A DNA stretch of 64,000 nt from Pithys albifrons albifrons (taxonomy: Eukaryota; Chordata; Aves; Passeriformes; Thamnophilidae): the NCBI RefSeq assembly GCF_047495875.1, contig NC_092461.1:45091601-45155600 (forward strand), read 5' to 3'. A program made the position numbers and the translations under genes. The notes under the pieces are model-generated. The model worked only from the letters and a program-made list of their open reading frames with translations, made no database searches and had not been told where the DNA came from. The first letter of the stretch is position 1, and each line of letters opens with the position of its first letter. This document shows, in pieces, positions 1-11,891 of this stretch.

Positions 1-997
1 CAGTCTCAAAACTGCTCTTGCTGATAGTAATAATAGTAAATCAGTATTTTCTCTGTGATTTACATTTGTAGTGTGAACTACTGATGTTAGGCTCCTTTTA
101 ACATCCTACATTCTCTGTCAGATGAAGTAGGACAAAAGAAAAAGCTAATTAAAATAATTAGAAAAGTTCAAGTATGAAATTTGTATTAAATATCACAGAA
201 AATCCCAGTCTGCAATAGGATATTGATATGTTAATTAGGTGGTACTCTCACTAAAAGAAAATGTCAAATAAGATCTCCACACACTTTTTAAGTAGAACAA
301 CTTGAACAATGCTTATCATTAATCTAATTTTTCATTAAATAATTATTTAGGTTTTATTACCTCATTTTTATAGTAACATATTCTTATATTCTACAAAGGT
401 AAGTAAAATTAATATTAAATTTAATTAAATAGAAATATTTCTTTTCAGTTTTATAAAGAATTCATCATAGTCCTTTGACTGAAACAAGGAAGTAGGGAAT
501 TGAAAACAATTTAGACATGAGGCTGGAATGTCACACCTTTTCACACTGAAATTAAGATATAAATCAAGTTTAGGGACTACACTTTGAGCTGATCTAGAAT
601 ATTAGGCATTTGTCTGCATTTCAGGTAAGAGATTAACTTATAATGTCATTAATTTTGTTACTTTAAAATCCATTTTTTCTCATTTAAAGAGTAATTTAGA
701 ATTTTTTTCTGGAACTTCAGAAGGAGACAGTGCTAATATCAATGTACACAGCTCCTGTTCTGGTTAGGAAACAGAGCTCCAAAATAGTCTCAATATTGAG
801 TCAAGCTATGCTTGGAGTTCCTTATGCTGTTTCATACATAACCCACTTTATTATCAGCAGCCACTGCAGCAGGTCCCTGATATATAAAAAAATCTGATGT
901 GTTTTTGCAATTAATTAAATAAAAGTGTGCTTAGTTATCCCAGACCTCACAAGTATTTATTTATTAGAAAATGTGATCTGCATCTTTCATTGCACAG
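1..997. other. Unique AT-rich DNA, nothing recognised
   Basis: I see no repeat, RNA gene or credible coding region. Short open frames here match chance expectation in AT-rich DNA. Confidence 0.6.
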
Positions 998-1129
998 GGC
1001 CCTGTGAATGGAACCTACCGGCCTCAAGAAGCAGTAGCCAGTTGGCTGGGAGAAGATGGTCCTTTCACCACTGCAACAGCAGCTGTGTGTACAGCAACCC
1101 AGCATGCTCATATAACTGAATATACACTT
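998..1129 (+). other. Exon-like segment, weak candidate
   Basis: A locally GC-richer stretch directly follows a plausible splice acceptor (pyrimidine-rich tract, then TTGCACAG ending at 997). From 998 the frame is open in phase 0 and reads GPVNGTYRPQEAVASW and onward for about 60 codons to a stop near 1186. There is no strong splice donor; the best is a weak GT at about 1130. I do not recognise the peptide as any family. It could equally be a chance open frame or a decayed exon. Confidence 0.15.
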
Positions 1130-1186
1130 GTATGCCTTTACCCCATGACTATGACATTTGATTGTAGGAAACCACATAATCTCTGA

Positions 1187-2751
1187 GTATCTCTCTGTGT
1201 GTATTCAATTTGGTATGAGGGTGACAAAACAAGACCAATTCCAACAGCTTTGATTTAGCTTTTAATGTTTATATATAAATAATCTAGTGAGAAGTGCAGT
1301 ATCTATGGATTCATCTAGCTCTGAACAAAGCAGCAGCTTCTCTTGATTCTAGGAATAAATGTATTTTGAAATATTTCAATATTGCAGTATTTCAATATCA
1401 CAATGCTCTTGTCCAAAGAAGGCTGGAACAAACTGATCAAGCTCTTTTATTTTAGGATGGCTGTTACCATGTCTCTTTCAGAAGATAGCAACAGCCTTTC
1501 TGTGACTGTGACGTTCTTCAGTTAGATGGTTTATACAAAATGATGCCTTGAACAATTCAGTATTCAGAGAAATGACTGAAGAGAGACAAAAATTCACTTT
1601 TGCTGCTAATTCAGTTAGACCAAACTCCTACACTTTTTAAATATGCATGCTTTTTAAAAGCAATTATACAGACCTTCATTTTTCCTTTTCAAAAAATCTG
1701 AAACTCAATGAACATCACCGTCTGATCTAGTCCAAATAGCACTTCTTAGAATGTAACTTGGTTTCGTCACACACTGCATCCAGTTTCCCCTACCCCCAGC
1801 CTTTTCCTTTTCACTAAGTCTGGGACAGGTTTTACCTAATTTGATGAATTTGTGAAAACTTTGAGAATTTGGTATTTTATTTTTTCTGTCTCAAGTCACT
1901 CAAAATAGTAACTGAAATGTGTGATTCACTTCAAGATTGATTCACTGAAATGGCACAGAGTGCTAGATGGTGAAACAGAAGTACCTAAAAGAACAATATG
2001 ATAGCAAATTTCTTGAAAGCACTATGAGCCAATGACAGAGGGTCCAGGGTGATAAATAGATAGAATATAACACTGGGAGACAGGCATATCTGTTTTCAGA
2101 GATAGGAGCAAGAAGCAAGTATTTAACATATATAAAACATCCTCTGAGTAATAAAGATGAGATATAGCATGGAATTTGTTGAACAGTGTTGACAGAGAAA
2201 GTAATTAGACAGTGAAACAAACACATAAAAAGCCCTCTTTAAATAATTTCATGGATAATCTGTTCCTAATTATCTTTGAAATTAAGAAAAGCCTAGTCTA
2301 CTCATAAATGATTTTTGCTGAAATAAGGTCCCTATTGCCTTGTTACCAACATATTTTGGACAATAAATTGTTTTAGAAATGTTCAGACACATGACTTCTC
2401 ATCTTGGGCTTTTTTTTTAGAAATTCAATAATTTCTGAGAGAATTTTCTATGAGATTTGGTGGTGAGGGAAATTTTGCACAGTTTCACAGAGTATCTGCT
2501 TAGTTGAACTTGCTTTTGTAAGTCAATGTGAACAACCAAACTGAAACTGCTTTGAAGGAATCCTGCATGATGTCCCATCTTTAAGGAGATGGAAGCAACC
2601 AAGATTCATAAATGCTCTTGGTCCCAAGGAATGACAAAATAATCAGAAAACAAATTTATTAGTAAATTGCACACTTGGCTTGGAAATTGATATGTTAATC
2701 GCTGACCTATTATATAAGCACATGGGAGTGGGTTTTGGATAACGGGGCAGG
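1187..2751. other. Unique AT-rich DNA, nothing recognised
   Basis: No repeat or coding signature is visible on either strand. Confidence 0.55.
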
Positions 2752-3167
<416 letters not shown>

Positions 3168-3368
3168 CAATCTTGATGAAAACTATCAAGAGATGCAGGA
3201 ATTGTTGAAGAAGAAAACTTCTCACCAAGCTCACCTTGCTCAGCCATCTTGCCATGTAAGAAAAGCCGCCTTTTGCCTTGCATTCAGTAAGCTCCAACAG
3301 AAACTTTGAGATATCCAGAACAAATGGTGGCTCAACCTAGCAGAAAAGACACAACTATGGGCAGGTTG

Positions 3369-3896
3369 TTGGTGTGGCTGCACCTTGAGTATTGTGTTCA
3401 GTTCTGGGCCCTTTGGTTGAGGAAGGATATTGAGGTGCTGGAGCAGGTCCAGAGAAGAGCAACAAGGCTGGTGAATGGACTGGAACATAAGTCATATGGG
3501 GAGAGGCTGAGGGAGCTGGGGTTGCTTAGCCTGGAGAAGAGGAGGCTTAGAGGTGAACTCATCACTGTCTAGAACTACCTGAAGGGAAGTTCTAGCCAGG
3601 TGGGAGTTGGTCTCTTCTGCCAGGCACTCAGCAATAGGACAAGGGGGCACAGGCTCAAGCTCTGCCAGGTGAAATTTAAGTTAGATATCAGAAAAAAATT
3701 CTTTACGCAGAGAGCAATCAGGTATTGGAATGGTCTGCTCAGAAAGGTGGTGGATTCACCATCCCTGGAGGTTTTTTAACTGAGATTGGACGTGGCACTG
3801 AGTGCCATGATCTAGTAAATGGACGGGAGTGGGCCCAGAGTTGGACTTAATGACTTTGGAGGTCTTTTCCAATCCAATTGATTCTATGATTTTATG
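3369..3896 (+). mobile_element. CR1 LINE 3' fragment inside RTE copy 1
   Basis: The sequence runs through the familiar CR1 3' region: the end of the reverse transcriptase frame (CACCTTGAGTATTGTGTTCA, then [20 protein letters not shown] in translation) and the 3' UTR. It ends in GATTCTATGATTTTATGA, the CR1 terminal motif. It is 5'-truncated, as most CR1 copies are. RTE sequence resumes immediately afterwards with AAGCCAATGTGGTT, but RTE positions equivalent to copy 2 23141-23696 are absent. Confidence 0.92.
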
Positions 3897-4204
3897 AAAG
3901 CCAATGTGGTTGCAGAGCCAATAGGAGCACCACAGTCATGGTGTTTGTTCTCAGACAACTACAAGAGAAGTGTAGAGAAAAGAACAAAGGTCTCTATGTA
4001 ACCTTCGTTGACCTCACCAAAACTTTCGACACTGTGAGCAGAAAAGGCCTGTGGCAGATCTCGGAACATTTAGGATGTCCTGCTCCATGAGGATCAGCTT
4101 GGACAAGTCAGATATGGCGATGCACTCTCTGAGCCCTTTCCAATAACCAATGGTGTGAAACAAGGCTGTGTTCTTGCACCAACTCTCTTCATAATCTTCT
4201 TAGC

Positions 4205-5023
4205 ATGATACTCCAAAGAGCCATTTCAGACCTTGATGAAGAAAACGGCATCTACATCCGATATCCTACCGATGGAAGCCTATTCAACCTAAGGCGACTG
4301 AAGGCCCACACTAAGACTCTGAATCACCTTGTCCGCGAGCTGCTTTTTGCTGATGATGCTGCCCTCGTTATTCACACAGAAGCAGCTCTGCAGCACTTAA
4401 CATTCTGCTTTGCAGAGGCTGCTGAGCTTTTTGAGCTGGAAGTCAGCCTGAAGAAGACAGAAGTTCTCTACCAACCTGCACCTCAGGAAGTCTTCCATCA
4501 TCCCCACATCACCATAGGTGAATCAGAGCTTAATTCAGTCCAGCAGTTCACCTGTCTGGGAAGTATCATTTCCTCAGATGGTAAGATTGACAAAGAGATA
4601 GACGACAGGCTAGCAAAGGCATACAGAGCCTTTGGAAAACTCCATAAAAGAGTCTGGTCCAATAAACACCTGAAGAAAATTACCAAGATCAGTGTCTACA
4701 GAGCCATTGTACTATCTACTCTTTTATATGTGTCTGAATCATGGGTCATCTACTGCCACCACCTGCAACTCCTCAAACGCTTCCATCAGCACAGCCTCCA
4801 TACAATCCTAAAGACCCACTGGACTGATTGCATGATGAATATGTCTGTTCTTGAACAGGCAAGGGTCACCAGTATGGAGGCCATGCTGATGAGAATGCTG
4901 CTGCGCTGGGCAGGACACGTCTCTAGGATGGAGGATCACCGTCTCCCGAAGATTGTGCTCTATGGTGAAGTCGTCATTGGCACAAGACCGGAACCCCGAA
5001 GAAGAGATACAAGGACTCCCTGA
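4205..5023 (+). pseudogene. RTE reverse transcriptase C-terminal half, copy 1
   Basis: A 272-residue uninterrupted frame covers the RT palm from just after motif B through the thumb and C-terminal region. The catalytic box FADD is intact (codons at 4346-4357). Further on come LGSIISSDGKIDKEID, a helical AYRAFGKLHKRVWSNKHLKK segment, and a conserved RWAGHVSRMEDHRLPK stretch typical of RTE C-termini. The frame opens on a non-AUG codon inside the domain and lacks motifs 1, 2, A and B; those lie upstream, disrupted, in 3897-4200. The last ~12 residues (EPRRRDTRTP) are out of frame relative to copy 2 (CRKSGTLKKRYKDSLK), so one base was lost near 4985. It is a dead fragment and no product is expected. 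Confidence 0.88.
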
Positions 5024-5334
5024 AACAACACCTCAGCCTTGGCCATATTTACTGCCACCAGTGGTCCACTCCGACCTCCAATCGGGATTCATGGAGACAC
5101 ACTATTCAGAACTCTGCAGCTTCCTTTGAGAACACACGCAGAGTCACGCGCGAGGAGAAAAGACAGCATAGAAAGAACTGTTCCTCGCTGATATCACCTA
5201 AGGAGACTTTCTGCTGTGCCTTTTGTGACTGGACTTGCCTATCCCACATCAGCCTTTTTATCCACCCCCATGCTTGCAGCAAGCATGGGTAGAGCCCTTC
5301 CCAAATCTTCATTCATGAAGCCTAACCATGATTC

Positions 5335-6925
5335 CACTTGGGTTGTTATTCAGGCAAGAAAAATAAGCTTCCAGAGCTGTTCATTAAAAGAGAGGTGCTC
5401 TTTAGACAGTATTATTTCCTGGGAACACAGTGTTTCTTTAAAGTTCAAGAGCTGCTTAGGTCAGCGCCCTGGCAAAGGCAGGGATGCATTGCCACAATCC
5501 ACTCCTCAACTAAAGTCAGCTTTCTTGGACCTCTGCATCATGAATTGATACTTTGAGAACAGGGAATGAAAAGTAAAAGAACTGCCCTTTTTGTTTTATT
5601 TTATAGAAGAAGACAGAAATTTGTCTTTTTTTTTAATGCTCACAAATTAGTATGGAAATCCATAACGATCTAAGTAGAGCACTATGAGTTTTTTATGGCA
5701 ACATGTCATGAGACTGAATGAACCAGTTTCCACCATTTTCATACAGTCAAAAAGCTGCAAAATGAGTTACATACAGATCAAAGGTCTGAAAAGACGTATT
5801 CTGAAGGGAGTTCATTGGCAGAAGACAACAGTATTCTTTGTAAGATCTTAAATGTCTTTTATAGTTGCTGGTTACACAACTAATTACCAGATGAATTTGA
5901 TCTCTATGACCTCTGCTGACTGATTTTCTTTTACTGCAGGAAGTTCAGCTTAGCTGTCCATCAGTGCCCTACAAGTTCAGTATAATAGCACAATGTATCA
6001 AAACATAAGCTGACTTCTTAGTCTTAGCAAGTCACCTTTTTATCAGGTTCAGAAAAAATAGAAATAAAACCAGATCAAAACACTCTTAGAAATGTAGTAG
6101 AATTTGAAACACTAAGCCTGCATAATGCTTATTCTATTTTTTTCTCATCTCCCCCCAATGTCTGTAATTATGGATCTGGCTGTATTGTTTTCCTTATTTT
6201 TTTAATTTTTCTTAATTAACCCATGCTCCTATTAGTATTTTCAGACAAGTATCTAAAAATTATATTTATCTATACCATAATTTTGCAAGCTTAGGATTAT
6301 CAATTCTTGTTTTATAGTGAACTAAGCGCTCAAATTGCAAGTCAAAGCCATAATAATAAGTGAAATCTCTATTTATTCTTTGAAAGAGCTGAAATATAAA
6401 TAATCCCTCTGCTGTATGCCCAGTGTCTGAAACCAAGGCACTTCATAACATGGCTTTTATGAAGTGAAAGCTGTAAAAGCTTCACCTGCTTGTTTGCTCA
6501 GGGAGAGATAAATACTTAAAACTCTAATCAATCCTCATTTATTTGAAACAGCTTGTCTGGAAGTTTTTTCTTTTCTCTAGTGCTACATTTAGCCTTACTA
6601 CCTATGACAAACAGTAAACTGAAAGCAAAGCTTTACTCCTCAAAAGTCTGAAACATTTCTAAACTCAATAAAAATATCTGCCATCATAAATTCTAACTTC
6701 TAATATTGCGGAATTCTGAACAATTGATGGCTTAGTTCTCCAACTTGATAAATTGTGATACATGAAATGGAAATGCTTTAACAATAGAAGGACCACAGAA
6801 TTTAAAGCAAAATAAGTCATTACTTTTCCAGTGAAATTTGTTTTGTAAAAATATGAGTTTTTTCTAACTTTCAAAACTCAGTTTTAAAATTAAAACCTTG
6901 CTTATTTGCATTACACCCAGAAATG
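5335..6925. other. Unique AT-rich DNA
   Basis: Nothing recognised. The first 200 bp after the RTE tail show no similarity to RTE copy 2 or to its flank. Confidence 0.5.
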
Positions 6926-6991
6926 CTGCTCTTTTGTTTTGTTGTTGGCTTTTTTTGGTTTTGTTTTTTTGTTTTTTTGTTTTTTTTTTTT
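6926..6991 (+). repeat. G/T-only low-complexity tract
   Basis: TTTGTTTTGTTGTTGGC is followed by T runs broken by G. It is one of several G/T or A/C strand-asymmetric tracts in the window. Confidence 0.75.
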
Positions 6992-7946
6992 AAAGTAGTT
7001 ACTGCTGTAACAGTATCAGTAAACTGGCTTCTGGAAGACAAAAAAAAAAGAAAACTACACTGTCATAAACTGCATTTTTAAAAGACTTTTTTCTTTGGCC
7101 TTCATTTCTTGACACAGCAGCATTTCTTCTTCTTGGTCTTTAAAAGCATCTTGACTGATTTCATTCCCTTAAAACATAGCACAAAATTCAGAGGAGTAAA
7201 GATGCTTACATAGACACATAGATAAGATACCATTATCTCTGGTTTAGACTTTGCTATTAATATTTGATAGCTCATTACTATCAGAAAGACATCTGCTGGA
7301 AATTAACTCATTCTGAAAATATATAGACAGGAGATACTCGTGTATTGTCTTATGAGGGTCTTTAAGTGTCAGTTCAATTCTAGCAATCTGTAAAATCTGC
7401 CTTATAACATTTGCATTATTAGGGAATGAATTTTTTTCAATTTTATGCAAATCCACACTTTAGTATATGAACAGTATTTCATCTGTGAACGTCTCAGATC
7501 AGTGACTCGGAAGCATTGAGCAAGACAGAATATTGGAACAGTTTAGACTTGTCTTTATTTGTAATGAAAGTCAAGGAAATATACAGGCTCAATCGAAAAG
7601 GATTCACAATAGACCATGGAAACATCATAAGACACCCACTGTGGATTTGGCATCCTAACTGATGCTTCTTTCATGTCACATTTTTTGATCTGAGTGACAG
7701 TTAATTTTAAAATAATATTTGCTGTTGCTTATAATAAGCTAAGTACTGCAAAGAGGTGTCTTCAATTTACATTGATGTCAGCAAAATAATGCAATTTCTT
7801 ATAGACTGGTTTTCTTATAAACACAATTTTATTAGTATCTGTTTGCTCTGTTTCCCAAACACTATGCTGGCTTTAGGAAACCTAGAGTCTTCTGATGATA
7901 GAATTTTATGTCTAGGACTTAATGACCATGTCCTTTGTAATAAAAT
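6992..7946. other. Unique AT-rich DNA
   Basis: Nothing recognised on either strand. Confidence 0.5.
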
Positions 7947-7981
7947 ATCCTCTTTTTTTTTTTTTTTGATCCCCCCCCCCA
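7947..7981 (+). repeat. Adjacent poly-T and poly-C runs
   Basis: A run of about 17 T, then GAT, then about 10 C. This is an all-pyrimidine homopolymer pair, prone to sequencing and replication error. Confidence 0.85.
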
Positions 7982-9849
7982 GTTCCCAAAGTGAAGCTAA
8001 AACATATCTGAAGGACGAGAAAGTGATAATGATTGATGCATGCAAGTGGATATCCAGAGAGATCACACTCTGAATCAAACAATATAGTGGTTTCGGTGTG
8101 ACATGGATGGATCACTTTCTGTGGGCATGCAAGCCTGGCATTAAATTACAAGAAGAACTCTGGTAAACTGGTAGAAATTTGGACTAAGTGGAGAAGATAA
8201 CTATTAAAAGGATTTTTATTGAGACACAAATGAAGAGATTGTTCAGTCCCACAGGAAAAGTTGCAAACTTTCAAACTTTTCTATGAGAAATAAAATGGAA
8301 AAACATCATTTTTAGCCTAAGTATTAAGCTTTCCATAACAGTCTTTAAAAATGGAGGCCTTATATTAAATTGTTTTAGTGTGACTCATTAAAAACAGCTC
8401 AAAAATTTGGTGTAAGTATATACTTTCTGTTGAGTAAATCTGTCAGGTAAAGGGATTATATATAGATAACTTTATTATAATGTTGTAATTATATGTTTAG
8501 GAGACATTTTGAACTCCTTTTTCATGTTGTACTTTTGAAATAAAAATCAGTAGATTATTGTTATTCAGCATTATGAGTAAAAAGGAACATTCATTTGAAA
8601 AAATTACTAAAATTTCATTCCTCTAAAATCTAAACAAGTATAATAGGTGGCTATTTTAATTTTAGAGTGATGGTTTAATAAGAAAGACAGCAAATAGCAT
8701 TTCCTGAAATGCAGAAAGCTGACTTGACTTGTCAAATCATAATTAATTCACTTCTTTTTAATTATGTATTTTTAAGCTCCTTCATGCTTTCACTGGAATT
8801 ATAACTTTACATGGGTGTGTCTGCTATCAGCAAATCTTTGTTTTAAACCTTTAAATGTCAAGAGGATGCTGCTTGGTTTCCTTCAAGGCAGATCAGAGTC
8901 CAAAAGCACTGAAGGGTGTTATGGCTTATTATTACAAGATGTGAATCAACTAAAATTTTCCCCTAGATCATACTAGATATTTGCACTATTCAGGTTTGAC
9001 TGGTGTCTTCAGTATTGCCTATTTCTAGACATGAAGTAACACCGGATTACATTCTGAAATGAGGGAGAGTCTACTGTGGATCTGTTTGTGGACCCCATGG
9101 AGAGTGAACAGATTGGTGACTCTGTAGGTCTATCAGAGGTGTGAAACAACCAGACCTTTCTGCGATCTGTGTGACACCATCTTACCAGCACCGTGTATTG
9201 ATCGGCAAAACAAAGAATTGGTTCAAATAAGAGGGAATTGTGTGTTGTGACTAAGAGGATGTGGGAAGGACTAGATAATTTGCACGTTTCAAATTCAACT
9301 CATTGAACTTGATAAAGTCTGTGTGATTTTTACTCTTTTTTTTCTTAAAGAGAATTAAAAATCATGTAGCATGGGTAATGACTTGAGTATTCCAACTTTA
9401 TAATCAGTTTCAAAATACTTTCTCTTGCAATGGCTCTGATAAAGCCGTTCTTATTAGTCATAGTAACATTTTAGTGAATGACAGGGACACATTTTGGGGA
9501 ATTCATGTGATGTTTTTCTATGTGTTATCCCTTAAATTAAAACAGCATCAAATAAAACATTAGAAAAAAATGAATTAAAGGGAAGAAAAACTATATAAAA
9601 TTGAAAAATAAAAGGAGAAATTAATTTTTTTTTTACATGTTGCATAGAGATTTCTTGATTACAGAGGGTCCCATTCCACAATAGTCTCCAAATACAGAAT
9701 TTATGAACAGTACATTGGTAAAAATGATTCACATTTGGAGAATGATAAAAAGTATATAAAAATGTGGTGAGCTTTTGTATCTAAATTTTATACTCAACTT
9801 CACATCTTGTTTCCAGCAATGGCCATATAAGGTCAATTCCCAGAGAAAG
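7982..9849. other. Unique AT-rich DNA
   Basis: Nothing recognised. A slightly GC-richer patch at about 9000-9270 matches no family I know. Confidence 0.5.
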
Positions 9850-11470
9850 CATCATCATAGAATTATAGAACTTTTGGAAGTGACATCTTCTACAAGACCC
9901 ATCCAACTTAGTCTTCAACACTACCAGGAATGGAGCATCCACAACTTTTCTGGGTAACCTGTCTGGTATCTCACTATCCTCTCTCTCGAAACTGAGATGG
10001 GGATGGCTCCTGAGGCAATTCAGACACACACAGAATTGGAGAACTTGTTGGAAGCATCTTTATTTCCGGCTGGGGTCTGGCTTATAAAGGTCCCGATAGG
10101 AGAGGGGTTTGGAGGGGACTGGACAGCACATCTAGGGGCAGGGTTAGGAAGACAGAGCTGCAGCAGGGCAGGGAAGAGGTGTAGAACTATACAGGAAAAC
10201 CATCAAGGTACCTTCACGGCATAGAAAAAACTCAGGGAAAAAAACACACAGAGAGGGGGAAGGAACATGGGGGGGTGGGGGGGGTGGGGAGGTGAGACCA
10301 GGGGTCTGAGTCTGACACCTCTCAGTAAAGAATTTCTTCCTAATATTTAATCTAAATCTACTCTCTTTCAGTTTAAAGCCACCTTCTCTTTTCCTATTAC
10401 TATAGTCCATGATAAAGGATCCCTTGCCATCTTTACTCTAAGTCTCTTTAGGTCCTGAGAGACTACTCCAAAGCCTCCCTGGAGCCTTTTCTTCTCTAGG
10501 CTGAACAGCCTCAACTCTCTCAGACTGTTTTCTTTCATAGGAGAGGTTCTTCATCCCTTAGATCATCCTCATGGCCCTTCTCTGGACACACTCCAACAGG
10601 TCCACATGTTTCTTATGCTGGGGGTCTTCAGAGCAGGATGCAGAACTTCATGTGGGGTCTCAAGAGAAGATTAGAGGAGGAAAATCACATCCCCTGACCT
10701 AGACCAGACTTCTTTTGATACAGTCCAGGGTGCAGCTGGCTTTTGGCACTGGAAGCCTATATTGCAGGCTCATGTTCAACAATATCCCCAAGTCGTTCTG
10801 ATCAAGGCTAGTCTCAATCCACTCTTTACCCAGCCTGTATCCATGTTTGGGATAGCCCTGAGACAGATACAGGACTTAGCCTTCTGGAACTTGCTAAGAT
10901 TGACACAGGCCCACTTCTCAAGCATATCAAGGTCCTGAATGGTATCCCTTCCCTCTAGAGTATTAACCACAGTACAGAACTTGGTGTCATTCCCTTTTCT
11001 GGTGTGGGAAAGTGGAAACTTCAGCAGTCTTCATAACTTTTCAAGAATGAAGGACAGTGGCCTAGCAACTTCATCTGCCCGTTCCCTTAGAAACCCTGAA
11101 TTCATCTTACCAGATCCCATGGACCTGTGCACTTTCTAGTTCCTTAGATGTTCTCCAACCTGGTCTTCTGCAGTAGGCAATACTTTATTCTTCCAGTCCC
11201 TGTATTTTAATTCTGTGAATTGGGCAGCATGATTGGAGCACTGGCCACTGAAGACTGAAGCAAAAAGTTACTGAGTACCTCAGCCTTCTCCATGTTGACT
11301 GTAGCCAGGTCTTCTGTTTCCCTAGTCAGGTAGGGTACATTTTCTCTCATTTTATTTTGTTCTCCTATGTATCTAAAGAAATCCTTGTTATTTTTCACAT
11401 CCCTAGGCAAGCTGAGGTCCTGCTCTGCCTTTGCTTTCCTGATCCCCCTTCTTGCACTCTAGAGTCATAT
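9850..11470 (-). mobile_element. CR1 LINE, minus strand, with nested LTR and an internal deletion
   Basis: Read on the minus strand this is a CR1 running from ORF2 to its 3' end. The 3' end is at 9850-9983 (TATAGAACTTTTGGAAGTGA on plus). 10318-10999 holds the 3' UTR and the end of the RT. 11000-11470 holds an earlier ORF2 part, including a 67-codon frame at 11207-11410 reading NKDFFRYIGEQNKMREN, the linker between endonuclease and RT. The jump near 10999 skips most of the RT domain, so an internal deletion is present. Stops and frameshifts show that it is dead. Confidence 0.9.
9984..10317 (-). mobile_element. Solo LTR (ERVK-like, 6-bp TSD) nested in CR1
   Basis: The block interrupts otherwise continuous CR1 and is flanked by CCTCTC on both sides (9978-9983 and 10318-10323). 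On the minus strand it starts TGTCAGACTC, has a TATA box (TTTATAAG, near 10086) and an AATAAA polyadenylation signal (near 10060), and ends CAGTTTCGAGA. The final dinucleotide is GA instead of CA, a single substitution. A 6-bp duplication is characteristic of ERVK-type integrases. It is 334 bp long with no internal retroviral sequence, so it is a solo LTR left by LTR-LTR recombination. It must be younger than the host CR1. Confidence 0.82.
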
Positions 11471-11503
11471 ACCCCTAAATCTTTACAGAGTTGCATCTGA
11501 CAA

Positions 11504-11891
11504 TGTAAAACCCCTCCCGAAGGGAGGTGTCAGGGTATTCCCACACAGGCCTGAAGGTGCATAGCCTGTTGAACTCTTTGTTGCTTGGGACTCTACCCCC
11601 ACCACCAATGGATCAAGGCTGTGACCATCCTCCAACCATGGACGTCAAAATTGCAATGATCAAGTCTTATTGCTGGGTCCACAGGTGGTAATCTTTCCTT
11701 TCAACTATCTTCTCTTGTACTTCCATTCTCTTTCTTTCGTTTATATATTTTCTTTATGATTTTTTATATTTTTATAGAAAAGAACATAAATGGCTACACA
11801 ATTCCTTTCTGCTGCAACCAAATTACTTTAAAATAAACTTGTCTCATGTGTGCACCAGTTATTCAGTGTCATTTCACTCTGATTCACCACA
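11504..11891 (+). mobile_element. Probable solo LTR
   Basis: Begins TGTAAAACCCCTCC with a short inverted repeat (CCTCCC-GA-GGGAGG), then a GC-rich first third, a T-rich middle with TATATAT, and TTAAAATAAACTTGTCTC as a polyadenylation signal followed by a short terminal region ending near ATTCACCACA. The order (U3, TATA, AATAAA, short U5) fits an LTR. A clean target duplication is not visible: ACAA occurs at both edges only if the element ends in CC. The family is not recognised. Confidence 0.45.
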
